A stretch of DNA of 64,000 nt from Adiantum capillus-veneris (taxonomy: Eukaryota; Streptophyta; Polypodiopsida; Polypodiales; Pteridaceae), in assembly GCA_014529385.2 (NCBI GenBank), contig CM043967.1, forward strand, positions 2,814,501-2,878,500, given 5' to 3'. The position numbers and the translations under genes are program-made. Numbering within the stretch: the stretch's first letter is position 1; the number at the start of each line of letters is the position of its first letter. Under the pieces are notes generated by a model. It did not search any database. It was not told the origin of the DNA and worked only from the letters and a program-made list of their open reading frames with translations. Of the stretch, positions 45,308 to 56,719 are shown one piece after another.

Positions 45308-45779
45308 GGCCCTAGGGGGGTGCTAAAAATACTGAGAGGTTTCAAGAATAGGAGAAGGAAAAGCTCACGCGTCGTCGCGGCTGTTAAAAAAATAAAAATA
45401 AATAATAATAACATTATTATTATTTTTTAGCGTTCGTGAATCCTATGTGCGATTTTAAAAAGCTCTATACTTACAAGTTCCCATTCTATTTTGAAAGAGA
45501 TAAGAAAGAAGTATCCTAATTTTGACTCACCTCTCTCTCTCTCTCTCCTAAAAATACTATCTCTAAGCTTTTTCTTCACACATAGATTAAGTTCCCACGT
45601 AAACCTATCGTTCCACATAAAGAAAGATAATAAATAAATGGATTGAACCGGATTTTCAATCCGATTGCTCTGATAAACTCATGATGACTCACAAAATTGA
45701 GAATCTCAATTGTTTTGCGAAATAACTGAACTGGCTTATATGAATAAATGTTGGGTACATTACAGAAAAGGACGGGCTA

Positions 45780-46875
45780 TTGTGTGAAAACAGATATCTG
45801 CAAGCTCTTCACTCTTGCTCACTTTCACCTCAAGGTTGGAACTCTGATAAATTGTTAAACCTTGAGTGTCATAATTCGCATTCTTTGTGTGCCTTTCTTG
45901 CAACCTCAGAGAAGCAAGCTGGAGATCTATGGAGTAGTGCAATTTGGCTTGGATACCCTTGTGCTTGTAAAGCTTTGCTTAATAGAAATGGAATAGTTAT
46001 TGGACGAAAATTGAGAAAAATTCATTTCTTATTAAGTGCCAATGAAAAAGAATCGATCAAGAGCCTATCAAGTGGAGACCCATGCTCCTATGGATATGAA
46101 TATTCCAAGGTTTTTGTAGATGAAGTGAAGTACAATGTAGGAGATTATGTGGTAGTAGCTCAAGATTTCGACCCAAAATTTTATGGGAGGCTATCTAAAA
46201 TATTTTATGTGGAGCAAGAAGGATTTGTCATTGTGTTTGTCACAGTGGAGGCCATTGTAGAAAGCTTTGATGGTATAGACGATGTTTCTGGAATGTTCAT
46301 CTTACACAAAAGTAAGAGGAATCAGTGTGTCATTGATACTACCAGTCCACTGTATTTGCTGGAAGTTCTTTTATATGCAAGGAGCAAGAGTTGATATGGA
46401 GGTCTTGCATGAAGTTAGTGCTTAGTGGATCTGATCGACATCATCGTCTAGTGCTTCCAAGGGGGCTAGGATGTGTTCCTCCTTGGCCAGAGGAGGGCGA
46501 CATTGTAATTGCTAAGGGACTTGAAGCTACGACAATTGAAGCTTTGGTGCAAAGTGTTAATGTAACTAATAAGAAAGCATTGCTATACTGGAAAGATGAT
46601 CATCACGAAGAAACTTTTTGGGTCGATTGGAAATTCATCTTCTCTATTCCGATACCTGGAACCAATTAAGTAAGTCTTTTGAAATACTATGTAAGTGATT
46701 TATGAAAAGTTTACTAATGTATGATTTGTTCTACAGGTATCCAAAAGCATGGACGGGTGATAAGATGCATCACATATGGATTGATGGGACTTATTTCAAG
46801 TTTTCAAATTATTTTGTTGAGATTGAAAGACATAAGGATTTCAATTATATGTACATGCGTCCTTTCGTTGTATAG
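45780..46875 (+). pseudogene. Unassigned multi-exon gene or transposon remnant
   Basis: One frame (45780-46394) reads about 200 codons and includes DEVKYNVGDYVVVAQDFDPKFYG and FVIVFVTVEAIVESF. This resembles, only loosely, the BAH-like C-terminal domains seen in some plant DNA-transposon proteins. A second frame (46391-46669) contains PPWPEEGDIVIAKGLEATTIEA and ALLYWKDDHHEETFWVDW. A clear splice junction follows: donor at 46670 (AAGTAAGT) and acceptor at 46735-46736. The last exon, 46737-46875, reads YPKAWTGDKMHHIWIDGTYF and on to a stop. The exon frames do not join without a frameshift, so the copy is probably broken. I do not recognise the family. Confidence 0.45.
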
Positions 46876-48190
46876 GAATTCAAATTTCTCTTTTAAGGAT
46901 TATTGATCAAAGCTTGTATTGATGACAAGCTATTTAAAAGTTAATTGAGTTGCTTTCTATGGTGTTTTGTAATTGTCTTTTTGTGTATTACTAGTCAGCT
47001 TTGAGTTGTTGTGAAGCTCTCTTATAGTTGTCATGTTGTCACTCTAAATTGTTTTTTTGGCAATCGACAATATGTATCAATTAAGTGAGAAATGAAGAGG
47101 TAAAATGTACTTCTGAAATAATCTTTTTGCTTGTGTTAAGACGTTAAACATGCAATCTTCGTGTGTTATGAGAGAGTGATAATCCAAACATCTATTTCAC
47201 AATGTTACTATGTTACTTGCATGTGGTAAGAAATGATAACAACCTTTTGAAGTGTAAACTATAGTCACTCTTAAAAAGTGTAGTCACCCATAAAGAAAGT
47301 AATCCATTAAATATAACATGTATCAAGCACGTAGTGTTAATTATCAAATAAAATTACCACATGATTGTCTTTGAAAACCATACTCAACACCACCATGGAA
47401 GCCATAGTGCCATGATACCAATTATATTTCTCCTTAAATGAGCTAGTAGTCTATAGCACTATAGAAACAATCTCAAGCTACCTATAAGATCTATGCGATT
47501 GGCTTTGAACTCAAAGATTTCTACTCAATAGGGAATCTGTGCATGCACATGAGGATGTGGGTGTGTGTTCTTGGAAGAGAGAGGGAGAGAAAGAGACATT
47601 GTAGCTTATTTTCTTGTTTATAGTGTAACTCTATGATTAATAACACCAAAAAATTTAGTATAGAATTGTTTTTCACAAACTATCATGTCTAAAAGCTTAG
47701 CTCTATGTTATTATTCTACACTATTTCTAAAATCGTACGTAGAATTTATTATTGACATGAGTGTCATTATTTCTACATGGAAAAAAACTCTCAAAAATTT
47801 CCATGTGGAAATGAAGATATATCCGATTCTCCATTCTATTATTTCTATGTGGGAAAGAAACGTCCCTCAAAGTTTTCCATGTGAAAATGAAGATATTTTT
47901 TATTGATGAAAGTGGGAAAAAAAACCATGTTAGAAAAGTTAAATTTCCACTTTGGATATTTATTATCATAAGGAAAAAATCCCCAAATGGAACAATTACA
48001 AATTATTATATGGGAATAAAGAATTTCTCATAAGAAATACATGTATTTCATGATGGGAAATATATTTCCTTTATGAAAATAATTTCTCCACGTTAGAAAC
48101 TCATCAGGGAATTTGTCATGAAGTTCTTGTGGGCCTGACGACACCTTTCTGGCAGAGCCTACCCAACTTTCCATGATCTTACCAATCTCG
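46876..48190. other. AT-rich region, no gene seen
   Basis: Two diverged copies of a unit of about 65 bases (TTTCCATGTGGAAATGAAG and neighbours) lie at about 47765-47905. The rest is anonymous. Confidence 0.4.
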
Positions 48191-48191
48191 C

Positions 48192-49013
48192 TACACCTGG
48201 GTTGATGATGTTGCTACCACCCCTGCAGACGAACCTACTACGGCCGAGTGTCCCGCCATACCTGTAGAAGACGAAGTAGCAACCAAAGCTGCTACTGCAA
48301 TCTTCACTGCTACCCACCCAGAATTCTTGCAGCAAACCTCTCTCAATTGCAGCTCTTACTCCCTCAATGATGGCTGAAATGGTATCTGTCTCCACCTTGG
48401 TCTCAACATTTGCTGCTTTTGCCAAAGACGCCCACACATGAAAACTTGTCCAACACCAAAGCACGACTTTGATGACGAGTCGCCTCACAAGCTTAGTCCA
48501 TCAACTGGCATTCCACACCTTCCCAAGGCTTTGAGCAAATCCAAGCTCCAGTCTCTCCTTGAAGCTACAATGAATACCGCTTCAAATCCATTTTCCAACG
48601 TGGATTTCCGAGATGCTTACCTAGCTGTATCCCTTTCGTCTGAGCACTACTTCCAACCTCTCTCTCTTCAAGGCCTCTACCAAAGCAACACTCACGTCAC
48701 TTTTACATCCTTGAATCAACTTCCCTCGCCAAGAGCTTCTCGTTCAACCCCCTTTGACCCTGGCGGTAATGTTGACCCTACTCCGCTACCTCTTGTCGAG
48801 ATCCATCTCCTCAATTTGGTAGCAACCCAGGCAACAACTTTCCAAGCATGCTACAGTCAGCTCAATTTACAATTCATTCTCTTATGGGGGCGCAAAATTA
48901 GCAACCATGAAGTAGTCTACTTCTTTCACTTGCGGGGGGGATTTGATAGTGTTCAAGTTTCAAGAACTCTTGACGCTTATCTTAAAGCCGGCTTCCGTGG
49001 TATTCTAGGTTGA
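48192..49013 (+). pseudogene. Unassigned ORF, one stop
   Basis: The frame is open from about 48192 (YTWVDDVATTPADEP) to a TGA near 48378, and again from 48438 (MKTCPTPKHDFDDE) to 49013, 191 codons. The long second part contains NVDFRDAYLAVSLSSEHYFQ, LVEIHLLNLVATQATTF and ends AYLKAGFRGILG. Amino-acid use looks protein-like rather than random, but I recognise no domain. It may be a transposon-derived or lineage-specific gene. Confidence 0.4.
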
Positions 49014-49951
49014 TTGATTCACAAGATGTGGGACCTCAACAATCTAATGAAGGAAATCTTGATCCAGGTTGAAGACCATGGTAGTCACACCAAGATGCTA
49101 TTAGAAAATATCCCAATTGCATAAGCATATTATATCTACCCAAAGCATGTAGATTAAATCTCCCACTATGCACCCACATGCCTTTGTATGGACGATGCAT
49201 CTTACGGGGCGTGTTGGAATGATAATCCACATCATCCATCCATGTCATCATCATAATAGGCATAAATGGCACACATCCCCATAGATTACATCAACCCTAT
49301 AACTGGCTTGTAACTGCCTCCTCCTTCTGTATATAACTGCACCTCCACGGATGAATTTAACATACGCTTCTTGCCTATCGCCTTGTCTTGCTACCTGCGT
49401 ATCTCTATCTCTGGCTTAACAACCATTCACCCTCTCTCTTTGTGAGTGCTCTCCTTCTCCCTTCTCTCACAAGCCATATAAAAACAAGCTGTATTGGGAT
49501 CAAGGACCTAGGGGGGCAACAACATCAAGATAGAGATGGGGAAGGAGATGGCGGGGTGGCAGAGGTTTGAAGGGTAGTTCAGCTGCTGCAAAGTAATGGT
49601 AGAGAGCATAGAAAGCTTGCATGCATGTTGGTGGCAGTGGGAGTGGGTGTGTACGCACCTGTATTGCAGCAACGAGGGGCAGAGAGATTTTTGGTGACGT
49701 CCATGAGAGAGAGAAAAAGGGATTCCAAGCCGCAGGGATAGGAGATGTAGCACACCGATCTTTTGATCCAGTTTGAAAGGCCAAGGTTGGAAGCCGATTT
49801 TGGCTTGCGTGAGTAGTGTGTGGTTGGAAAACTACGCGTGTATGCAGCGTAGTTGGTGAAATTGTTGGCGCCCTCAGCCTTGCATGGAGAGTGGTTGTAG
49901 ACGAGGGGTCGATAGCTGATGGACTGTGGCGGTTGAGGGTTTGCAAGCGGG

Positions 49952-50055
<104 letters not shown>

Positions 50056-51122
50056 CAAGCTACTCATCTGCATGGGGTGCCAATGATCACCGGCAACCAG
50101 GAGTTATATATATATATATAAAAGTGGTAATTTGGTGGTACATGAGCCTATCGAGACAATTTTTTTTATTAAAAAAATCAATGCATGTGGTGGGAATATG
50201 ACGGTGTTGTAATGATAGCTAGGAGAACTTTTGCTAACACCTCTTGTCACTGTTCACAACGACATTGGTCATAGTTCGAACGGTAAGGGTGTCGCCACTA
50301 CTCGTGCAGGTGCTGCTCCAATAGATTGGAATGGCTATGAGGGAAATTTCAGTCAAGCTGTGGTAGCATTGGTGGTGGTTAATTTACCATTTACGACGGC
50401 TAATTTTACTGAAATTTGAAGTTTTCCAGGCACGGGACGGGGTTGAGTACTATTAGAGATGGTGTGGGAGTATCATTGATGGCAGGCTGAGTGAAGGTTG
50501 AGCAGGGTGATGTTATTGTCTATGCAAGACTATTAGCAATGCTATATGGTATATTGACTATGGTTGTTGAGGTCAATAATTTATTGGAAAAGTTCTATCC
50601 TATGTAATCTCTTATGGTTGCATCCCATATCCACTACTCGTTTCTTGATTCTACCTGGTTGAACTCGACGGTGAGTAAAACAACACGCGTCCTATATGTG
50701 GATAATTGGAGTGTTCTTGACTTGGTCATGAAACTTTTTGTCCACTTCTCTTTTTCTTACTAAGTAGACCGTGTTGATGACCAAGCTCAAATATATTGGA
50801 TGCATAGCATGGCAAGGTTGCATCTAGCTACTTGCCTTCCACTCCGTCCCTGGAACCCAACTCTTTGAGCTCCGAGGCTCTCCTGATTAACTATTGTGCT
50901 ATTAATTCAATACCTCAGCTTAAACTTGAATGACAACAACAAGTACATAACGCAAGGAATAAACACTGTTGAAGCGGTGGACACTAGTTGGAATAATACA
51001 TCATGTGCAAAGGGTCTTTGGTACCCCCCATACGCAGGGGGGTAATTTGTAAGGTAGAAAAAAATAACTATATATTGTGATGCTCACACTAGATGAAATG
51101 TGTTATAGTTATTTAAAAAAAA

Positions 51123-51150
51123 GGGGGGGGGGGGGGGGGGGGGGGGGGGG
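51123..51150. repeat. Poly-G run of 28 bases
   Basis: A pure G homopolymer. It may be a real feature or mark an assembly weak point. Confidence 0.9.
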
Positions 51151-52002
51151 AAATTGATTTGGACCCTTCGGAATCTCAACTTTGCACTGTTAAAGGTATA
51201 CTTCATCTAGGTTTTCCAACTCCAGGACGTTGACACCTTTTTCGATGTGTGCAGCCTTCATTTCCCTCTCCTCCAAAGGATGAAAGGAAATGAATGAAAC
51301 ATTTGTTTATTCTTTTTTCTTTTCCTTCCAATTTTATACGCTTTAAGTGTTGATTTGATTTGCAGATTTTTGTATTGAACATAAACTTTACATGCTTTCT
51401 CAGCCTTTCTCTCTACCCCCGCACATCATCACGAACTACATATTTTAATTTTTTTATTGTTCAACTTTCTACGCGTGGCTGCAACCAATTTGAGAGGGAG
51501 GGGGTACCTCCAATTCTCTTTAGTTATGAGAGGGGTAACAAATTCTAATGGATAACGAGTTACCCCCTCTGGTGTGGGCCCCCTCTTTGTCATGTCTTTA
51601 ACCTTATCTTGCTTGGGGGGCTTGTGCTATTGATCAGGCTAGTTTGCATTGGTTCTTGTGTGTTAGAAAGTGTCTCATGAGTCATTACTCACATTTTTTT
51701 GCTAAATTTTATATGTCGAGAGTGTTGTTTTCTAGGTTGAGAGATGATTGAAACAAATGTTTGAGGGAATTACACTTGACGTTGGCTCCCCTTTGTGTTG
51801 GCCACTGACCGTGTGTCACTTTTTTGGTGGCTGCATTGGCTTGAACCGATGCCATAGGTTAAACCGGACCAGTAGACGCCTAGACCACCCCTCTGAACCC
51901 CAAAAAAAAAGCATCCCCCGGGCTAATTAGCTGTGTACGTTCCCCTTCACGCGCTGCTACTCTCCTAACAGCTACGATTCAATTTCGATGGTGCACCTCC
52001 TT

Positions 52003-52285
52003 ACATGAGGACGGTTTCCTTTAAACTGCTACTACTGCCACATGCCATCTCAGCTTGCTACTGCATTCAACTGGGCCGCTCGTGAAGCACTTTGCGTGAG
52101 GATGGTTGCCCTCAAACTTTTAATGTTGTTGCACGCCATCTCAGCTTGCTCTCCATTCAACGTCTGAGCCGCCTGTGAAGCACTCTGCGGCGTGAGGATG
52201 GTTGCCCTCAAACTGCTACTGCTGCTTCACACCATATCAGCTTGCTACTGCATTCAACTAAGCCGCCTATGAAGCACATTGCGAA
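52003..52285. repeat. 95 bp minisatellite, three copies
   Basis: Three consecutive units begin GTGAGGATGGTTGCC (or a variant), continue with CATCTCAGCTTGCT and end TGAAGCACTTTGCG. A second short tandem unit (GCTGGTGCTCGAGAGCC) follows at about 52295-52495. Confidence 0.8.
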
Positions 52286-52789
52286 TTATGCCACTGATGG
52301 TGGTGCTCGAGAACCAAAGCATGCACTATAGCACCAATCCTCTTTAAAACAGTGCACACAGGCGCGGACTGGTTCAAAGAGTTCTTTTAAATAGAGAGTT
52401 TTGCTAATGCTGGTGCTCGAGAGCCAAAGCCTGTGCAATAACACCAACCCAATGCTGGTGCTCAAGAGCCAGAGCCTGCATAATAACACCAACCCTTGTT
52501 TAAAAAAAAACAGTCCCCGACACGGACTGTTTCAAAGAGTTTTTTTTTTTTAACAAGGGTTTTGCTTACATATGGTGAAAACATTGATAATTGACAATTG
52601 CTGCCAGTTAACGTGCTTGTCCCTTGCTCCATCTAGCATGCTACAACCTCTCAAAACGATTGTTTGTTGTTACATGGAAGGTCTCAGCAAGCTTAAAAAT
52701 CTTTACAAGCCAACTAAGTTTCAAATATTTAATGGATTCCATTGGTGGCTATTATTAATGAGCAAAAGAATTTAGTTACTAGCAGCTCT

Positions 52790-52905
52790 CACTACAAGAG
52801 ATACTTCATATTAGCGATGCTCGCAGTGCGACGCTCAAAAGTGAAAATTCACGGCGTCGCTAGTTTATTTGTAACATAGCGACGCCCATAGCGATGCCGA
52901 CAGGG
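52790..52905 (+). mobile_element. CACTA transposon terminus (partner end not found)
   Basis: CACTACAAGAGATAC opens a segment with repeated TAGCGA(C/T)GC motifs on both strands, the usual terminal and subterminal pattern of plant CACTA (En/Spm) elements. The same motif family occurs at the end at 60704. No reverse-complement end was found further right, so this may be a truncated or rearranged copy. Confidence 0.6.
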
Positions 52906-52974
52906 GTAAAAAATAAACCAAGAGCGCCCGAAAACTCAGATCTTAGATTTGAGTTTTCGACGCTCAAGCAAGCA

Positions 52975-53019
52975 AAGAGGTAACCCGCGCTCTCCCTCCC
53001 TCTCTCTCTCTTTCTTCTC

Positions 53020-53054
<35 letters not shown>

Positions 53055-53134
53055 GAGGAGAGGAAGGAGATCCAAATATGCTCCTTCCCTCTCCTCTCTC
53101 TCATGTTCCCTTCTCCTCTTTCTCTCTCCCTCCC

Positions 53135-53192
<58 letters not shown>

Positions 53193-53198
53193 CGTGTT

Positions 53199-53243
<45 letters not shown>

Positions 53244-53345
53244 ACATGCATTTAAAAAAACACACACACACACACACACATTCACATGCATAAATAAAGA
53301 ATGCATACACACACACATTGAGAGAGAGAGAGAGAGAGAGAGGAC
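52975..53345. repeat. Dense (TC)n/(CA)n/(GA)n microsatellite block
   Basis: Alternating TC, CA, AC and GA runs cover most of this block. Translated ORFs here are artefacts. Confidence 0.95.
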
Positions 53346-53800
53346 AAGAAGAAGAAGAGAGTCTTAATGTCATAGGAAACTATCCCAAGAGACCTTAAAG
53401 ATCTAGCTGACGACGAGTTGAACTCAAGACCTGTTATTCAAGAGGGAAATGGCATAACCAATCTACCACACTTGGGTGATAGAAAGGTTATACCATTTTC
53501 CTCTTTTTATTGGTACACATGCACACACCCGAGAAGAAGAGAGTTTTAACGTCGTAGGAAACTATCCCAAGAGACCTTAAAGATCTAGCCAACGAGGAGT
53601 TGAACTCAAGACCTGTTATTCAAGAGGGAAATAGCATAACCAATCTACCACACTTGGGTGATAGAAAGGTTTACCATTTTCCTCTTTTTATTGGCACACA
53701 CACACAGACACCCGAGAAGAAGAGAGTTTTAACGTCGTAGGAAACTATCCCAAGAGACCTTAAAGATCTAGCTGACAAGGAGTTGAACTCAAGACGTGTT
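53346..53800 (-). repeat. Three tandem tRNA-like SINE units
   Basis: Units of about 175 bases start at about 53346, 53527 and 53710 (the third is cut within box B). On the minus strand each reads TGGTAGATTGGTTATGCC (box A-like) and, about 30 bases on, GGTCTTGAGTTCAACTC (box B-like), the spacing of an internal RNA polymerase III promoter. CA-rich linkers separate the units. I infer a tRNA-derived SINE that was tandemly amplified. There is no poly-A tail or target duplication. Confidence 0.55.
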
Positions 53801-53830
53801 GAACAAAGAGAAAGAGAGAGAATAAAAAAC

Positions 53831-53875
<45 letters not shown>

Positions 53876-53929
53876 AGACGAAAGAGAGAGGTACGGGGAG
53901 AAAACAAAGAGAGAAAGAGATTATGTTAA

Positions 53930-54175
53930 AATTTAAATTAGATTAGGTTAGATTACATTTAGATTTATGTTTATGTTGAGTTTAAGATTATGTTAGATTT
54001 AAATTTACGTTAGATTTGATTTAGCTTTATTTAGGTTCAATTAGATTAGATTCAGGTTTATTTACTTTAAATTTAGATTTACTTTAGATTAAATTAGATT
54101 TATGTTTATTTTGAGTTTAAGATTAAATTAGATCTAGATTTATGTTCGATGGACTAGCTTTTTTTAGATTTAGGT
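53930..54175. repeat. Degenerate TTAGATTTA-type short repeats
   Basis: About 245 bases are built from short variants of TTAGATTTA and TTTAGGTT. Such AT-rich runs occur inside DNA-transposon subterminal regions; no other clue to origin is visible. Confidence 0.7.
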
Positions 54176-54467
54176 TAGATTTTAGTGCATGTAAATGAAG
54201 GTATGCTTTGCATGTCAATGAAGGTGCGCTCATGATGTTAAGCATTGTATGAAAAACAATTTCTCATATGAAAAACACTAAAAAAGACTCCGTTTTTCTA
54301 CATGAGAAAATTTCCTGCGCTCACAACCTCGATAGTCCATGCGGACCAGCAATTCCACCTGCATGTTCGACTGTTGTTGCCATACAATAAGCCGTCATGA
54401 TCAGCCAATGGAAGAGCAAATTGAGCCTACACAAAAATTAGTGATGCAAGATGACGATTCCAAGGGT

Positions 54468-54518
54468 CACACACACACACACGCGCGCGCGTGCGCGCGC
54501 GCGCACACACACACACAC
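54468..54518. repeat. Alternating purine-pyrimidine tract (CA)n(CG)n(CA)n
   Basis: A roughly 50-base tract with a central CG/TG alternation flanked by CA repeats. It is the type of sequence that can form left-handed DNA. Confidence 0.9.
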
Positions 54519-54855
54519 TACACAGCCCGTCAAATCTAGAGTAAGAATTAAATGCTTTGAGCACGCATTAGCTACATTGCAAGAATGACGTACCTGCATG
54601 CTATAGACAAATATCTACTGTGAAAAGATGTTAATATGCTGTGAAATGCTATAGCTAGAGAAGAGGCAAAGGGGTTTTGTCCACTACATGCACTATCATG
54701 TAGATGTGGGTGTGTAGATTTCTTGTACCTACAAATATAGGCATTGACCAATAAAGACAAGATTATAACCTGGTGGTTCTGATCTCCGTGCACCTCTAGA
54801 CCGAGGTGTGTGGGGACTGGACATGACTAGAGAATGTGAGGTAGTTTACAGTGTG

Positions 54856-54858
<3 letters not shown>

Positions 54859-54918
<60 letters not shown>
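54859..54918. repeat. (GA)n microsatellite
   Basis: About 60 bases of GA, 110 bases upstream of the PPR pseudogene. Confidence 0.95.
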
Positions 54919-54919
<1 letters not shown>

Positions 54920-55029
54920 AACCGACGAATTTGAAATTTAAAATCGTGTTATGAAGTGAGGCCCATTCACATCTACGCAGTTAGTAGCCCCATTGGTATG
55001 TCTTTTACCCTTTAATGGAGCGATATGAT

Positions 55030-55484
55030 TACAGGATATGTATGCAACCTCAACGCTTGTTACAGCATCAGAGTTTTGCAACATGGCATAGAATTACATA
55101 TAGAGGTGGCAAGGAGAGGATTATCGAGAGACAAACAATTCGGTTCTTAGAACCACTTTAATGGACATGTACGGTAAGTGTGGAGATTTGAGAAAAGTAT
55201 GTGAAATGTTTCATGAAATTTGCAATTCGAATGTAGTTTCATGGATTGCATTGATTGGTGGTTATGCACAACATGAAGAAAATGAAGAAGCCTTAGCTTG
55301 TATGAAGCAGATAAGAGCAGCACGTGTCTCTCCTAATGTTGTGATGTTTTCTTATGCCATCAAGGTTTGTGGAAACATGGTGGCCATAGAAAAGGGTGAG
55401 GAACTACATGGTGAGATAAGTGAAATCAAGCTGCTAAATGATAATGTTGTTCTTGGCAATACAGTGGTGGGTGAAAGCATGTAG
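55030..55484 (+). pseudogene. Pentatricopeptide-repeat (PPR) gene fragment
   Basis: Two frames joined by a frame change at about 55150 read ACYSIRVLQHGIELH, then LMDMYGKCGDLRKVCEMF, NVVSWIALIGGYAQHEENEEAL, VSPNVVMFSYAIKVCG and KGEELHGEI. These are standard parts of a PLS-class PPR protein, about four repeats long. Functional members bind organellar RNA and usually have ten or more repeats, so this is a fragment, and it lacks any start, targeting peptide or C-terminal E/DYW domain. The source could be a retrocopy or a captured piece. The repeat wording resembles expanded PPR families of ferns and lycophytes. Confidence 0.8.
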
Positions 55485-56051
55485 GTGGACCCCTTTTGCC
55501 ACTATATAGTATATAGTTTTTGGGGTTGAGAAAATGGGTGGTTTAGGCGTTTGAAACAGTGGGATTAAATTCAAAATTTATGAAAAAAGGGTTAAAATTT
55601 GACGTGTACTAAGTGAAAGCGCTTAGTGGTTAATGATCACCTCAAGGTACTTTCAAGCACTTAATGCAAATATTCTCTCGAGTCTCGTCCCTCCCTCTTT
55701 GTCTCGCTCGTTCCTCCCCCCTCTCTCTGTCTCGCCCGCGCCATTCAGGTTTTTGATTCCCTCTTTCCTCCCTCCTTTGCGTTTCTCTGCTAGCCGAAGC
55801 AACAAGTAGCAACATCACAACAACAACAAGCAAATTGAGGAGGATTACTTTTTTCTAGGCTAGTCATCAACTTCAGTAAAAATCCCCTGCAGCAGCAACA
55901 GGTATGTGGCATCATGTAGCTTGAAGCATTCTATCTCGAATTTTGGTTGAATTTGAATGTGGCTAGTTTTCCTAGGTAGCATTTCCAGGTAGCATTGATC
56001 CATGTTTTAACATGCTTCATGCAGATGTAGAAGCGCTGTATGCTTGTCTCT
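55485..56051. other. Spacer and possible 5' untranslated exon
   Basis: A CT-rich stretch (about 55680-55900) ends in AACAGGTATGTGG, a good splice-donor context. It may be an untranslated first exon of the gene whose exons lie at 56457 and 59425. Confidence 0.35.
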
Positions 56052-56206
56052 GAATGTGTGGCAAGATAACCAAAGGGGGCTTGGCCTAGTGGTTAAAGTG
56101 AATGGGTGGGTGCGTAAGGACCCAGGTTCAACCCCTGGCGATATGGTCTGCCCTCTGTTGGGGAGGGTATTGCAAAAAAAAAAAAAAAGAATGTGTGGCA
56201 AGATAA
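56052..56206 (+). mobile_element. SINE with tRNA-related head, poly-A tail and 18 bp target duplication
   Basis: The body is 56070-56188. Box A is TTGGCCTAGTGGTTAA (about 56081-56096), box B GGTTCAACCCC (56125-56135). The body ends in a run of about fifteen A. The 18-base GAATGTGTGGCAAGATAA at 56052-56069 recurs exactly at 56189-56206. All hallmarks of a LINE-mobilised SINE are present. It is inserted in the presumed first intron of the gene 55680-60703. Confidence 0.9.
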
Positions 56207-56456
56207 TCGTGGATTGTAACCATTAATGATGCATGTGTGAGTTTAGAATTTATTTCTGGAATGTATATGCATTGATCACCCTTGTGAATGCTTTATAAAA
56301 ATGCATCATCCAGTTTGAAGCATCATGCAGCTTGAAGCATGAATGCAGATTATATCAACTTTGTGTGCATGCTTATACGAATGCATCATGCAGGTTCAAG
56401 CATGAATGCATTTAACTATTGATGTTGTATCTATGTGGGATTTGTGATTTTTTCAG

Positions 56457-56551
56457 GATGAAGAACCAGGCTACAAAAGGACCTTCAGACTCTGACAAGG
56501 GTACACCTAGGAAGGGAAAGAGCTCTACGTAGGAGTCACCTATCAAAACAG
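56457..56551 (+). CDS. Possible second exon of the unassigned gene
   Basis: After an acceptor at 56455-56456 an ATG opens MKNQATKGPSDSDKGTPRKG, and a splice donor follows at 56552. A TAG lies in frame after 24 codons. A related stretch (CTACAAAAAGAACTTCCGAG) about 145 bases further on repeats part of the exon. The joining to 59425 is inferred only from order and strand. Confidence 0.3.
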
Positions 56552-56719
56552 GTTAGATGCATCATGCATATGTCTTGTAAAATTTTTGAATTTTTTGCAC
56601 ATGCATGCTACAAAAAGAACTTCCGAGTCCCCCAAGGGTACACCTAAGAAGCAAAATGTTCAGTTGGTTAGATGCAGGTATTTCCCCCATGGATTCATTT
56701 AAAGTGTTTCTTTAGTAGG

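Noticed and set aside
49500-49946. A 148-codon minus-strand ORF rich in Pro and His
   Set aside because: It adjoins a (GA)n tract, has no recognisable motif and competes with other frames of similar length.
56071-56160. A tRNA gene
   Set aside because: Box A and box B are present but no closed acceptor stem is visible, and a poly-A tail plus target duplications show it is a SINE.
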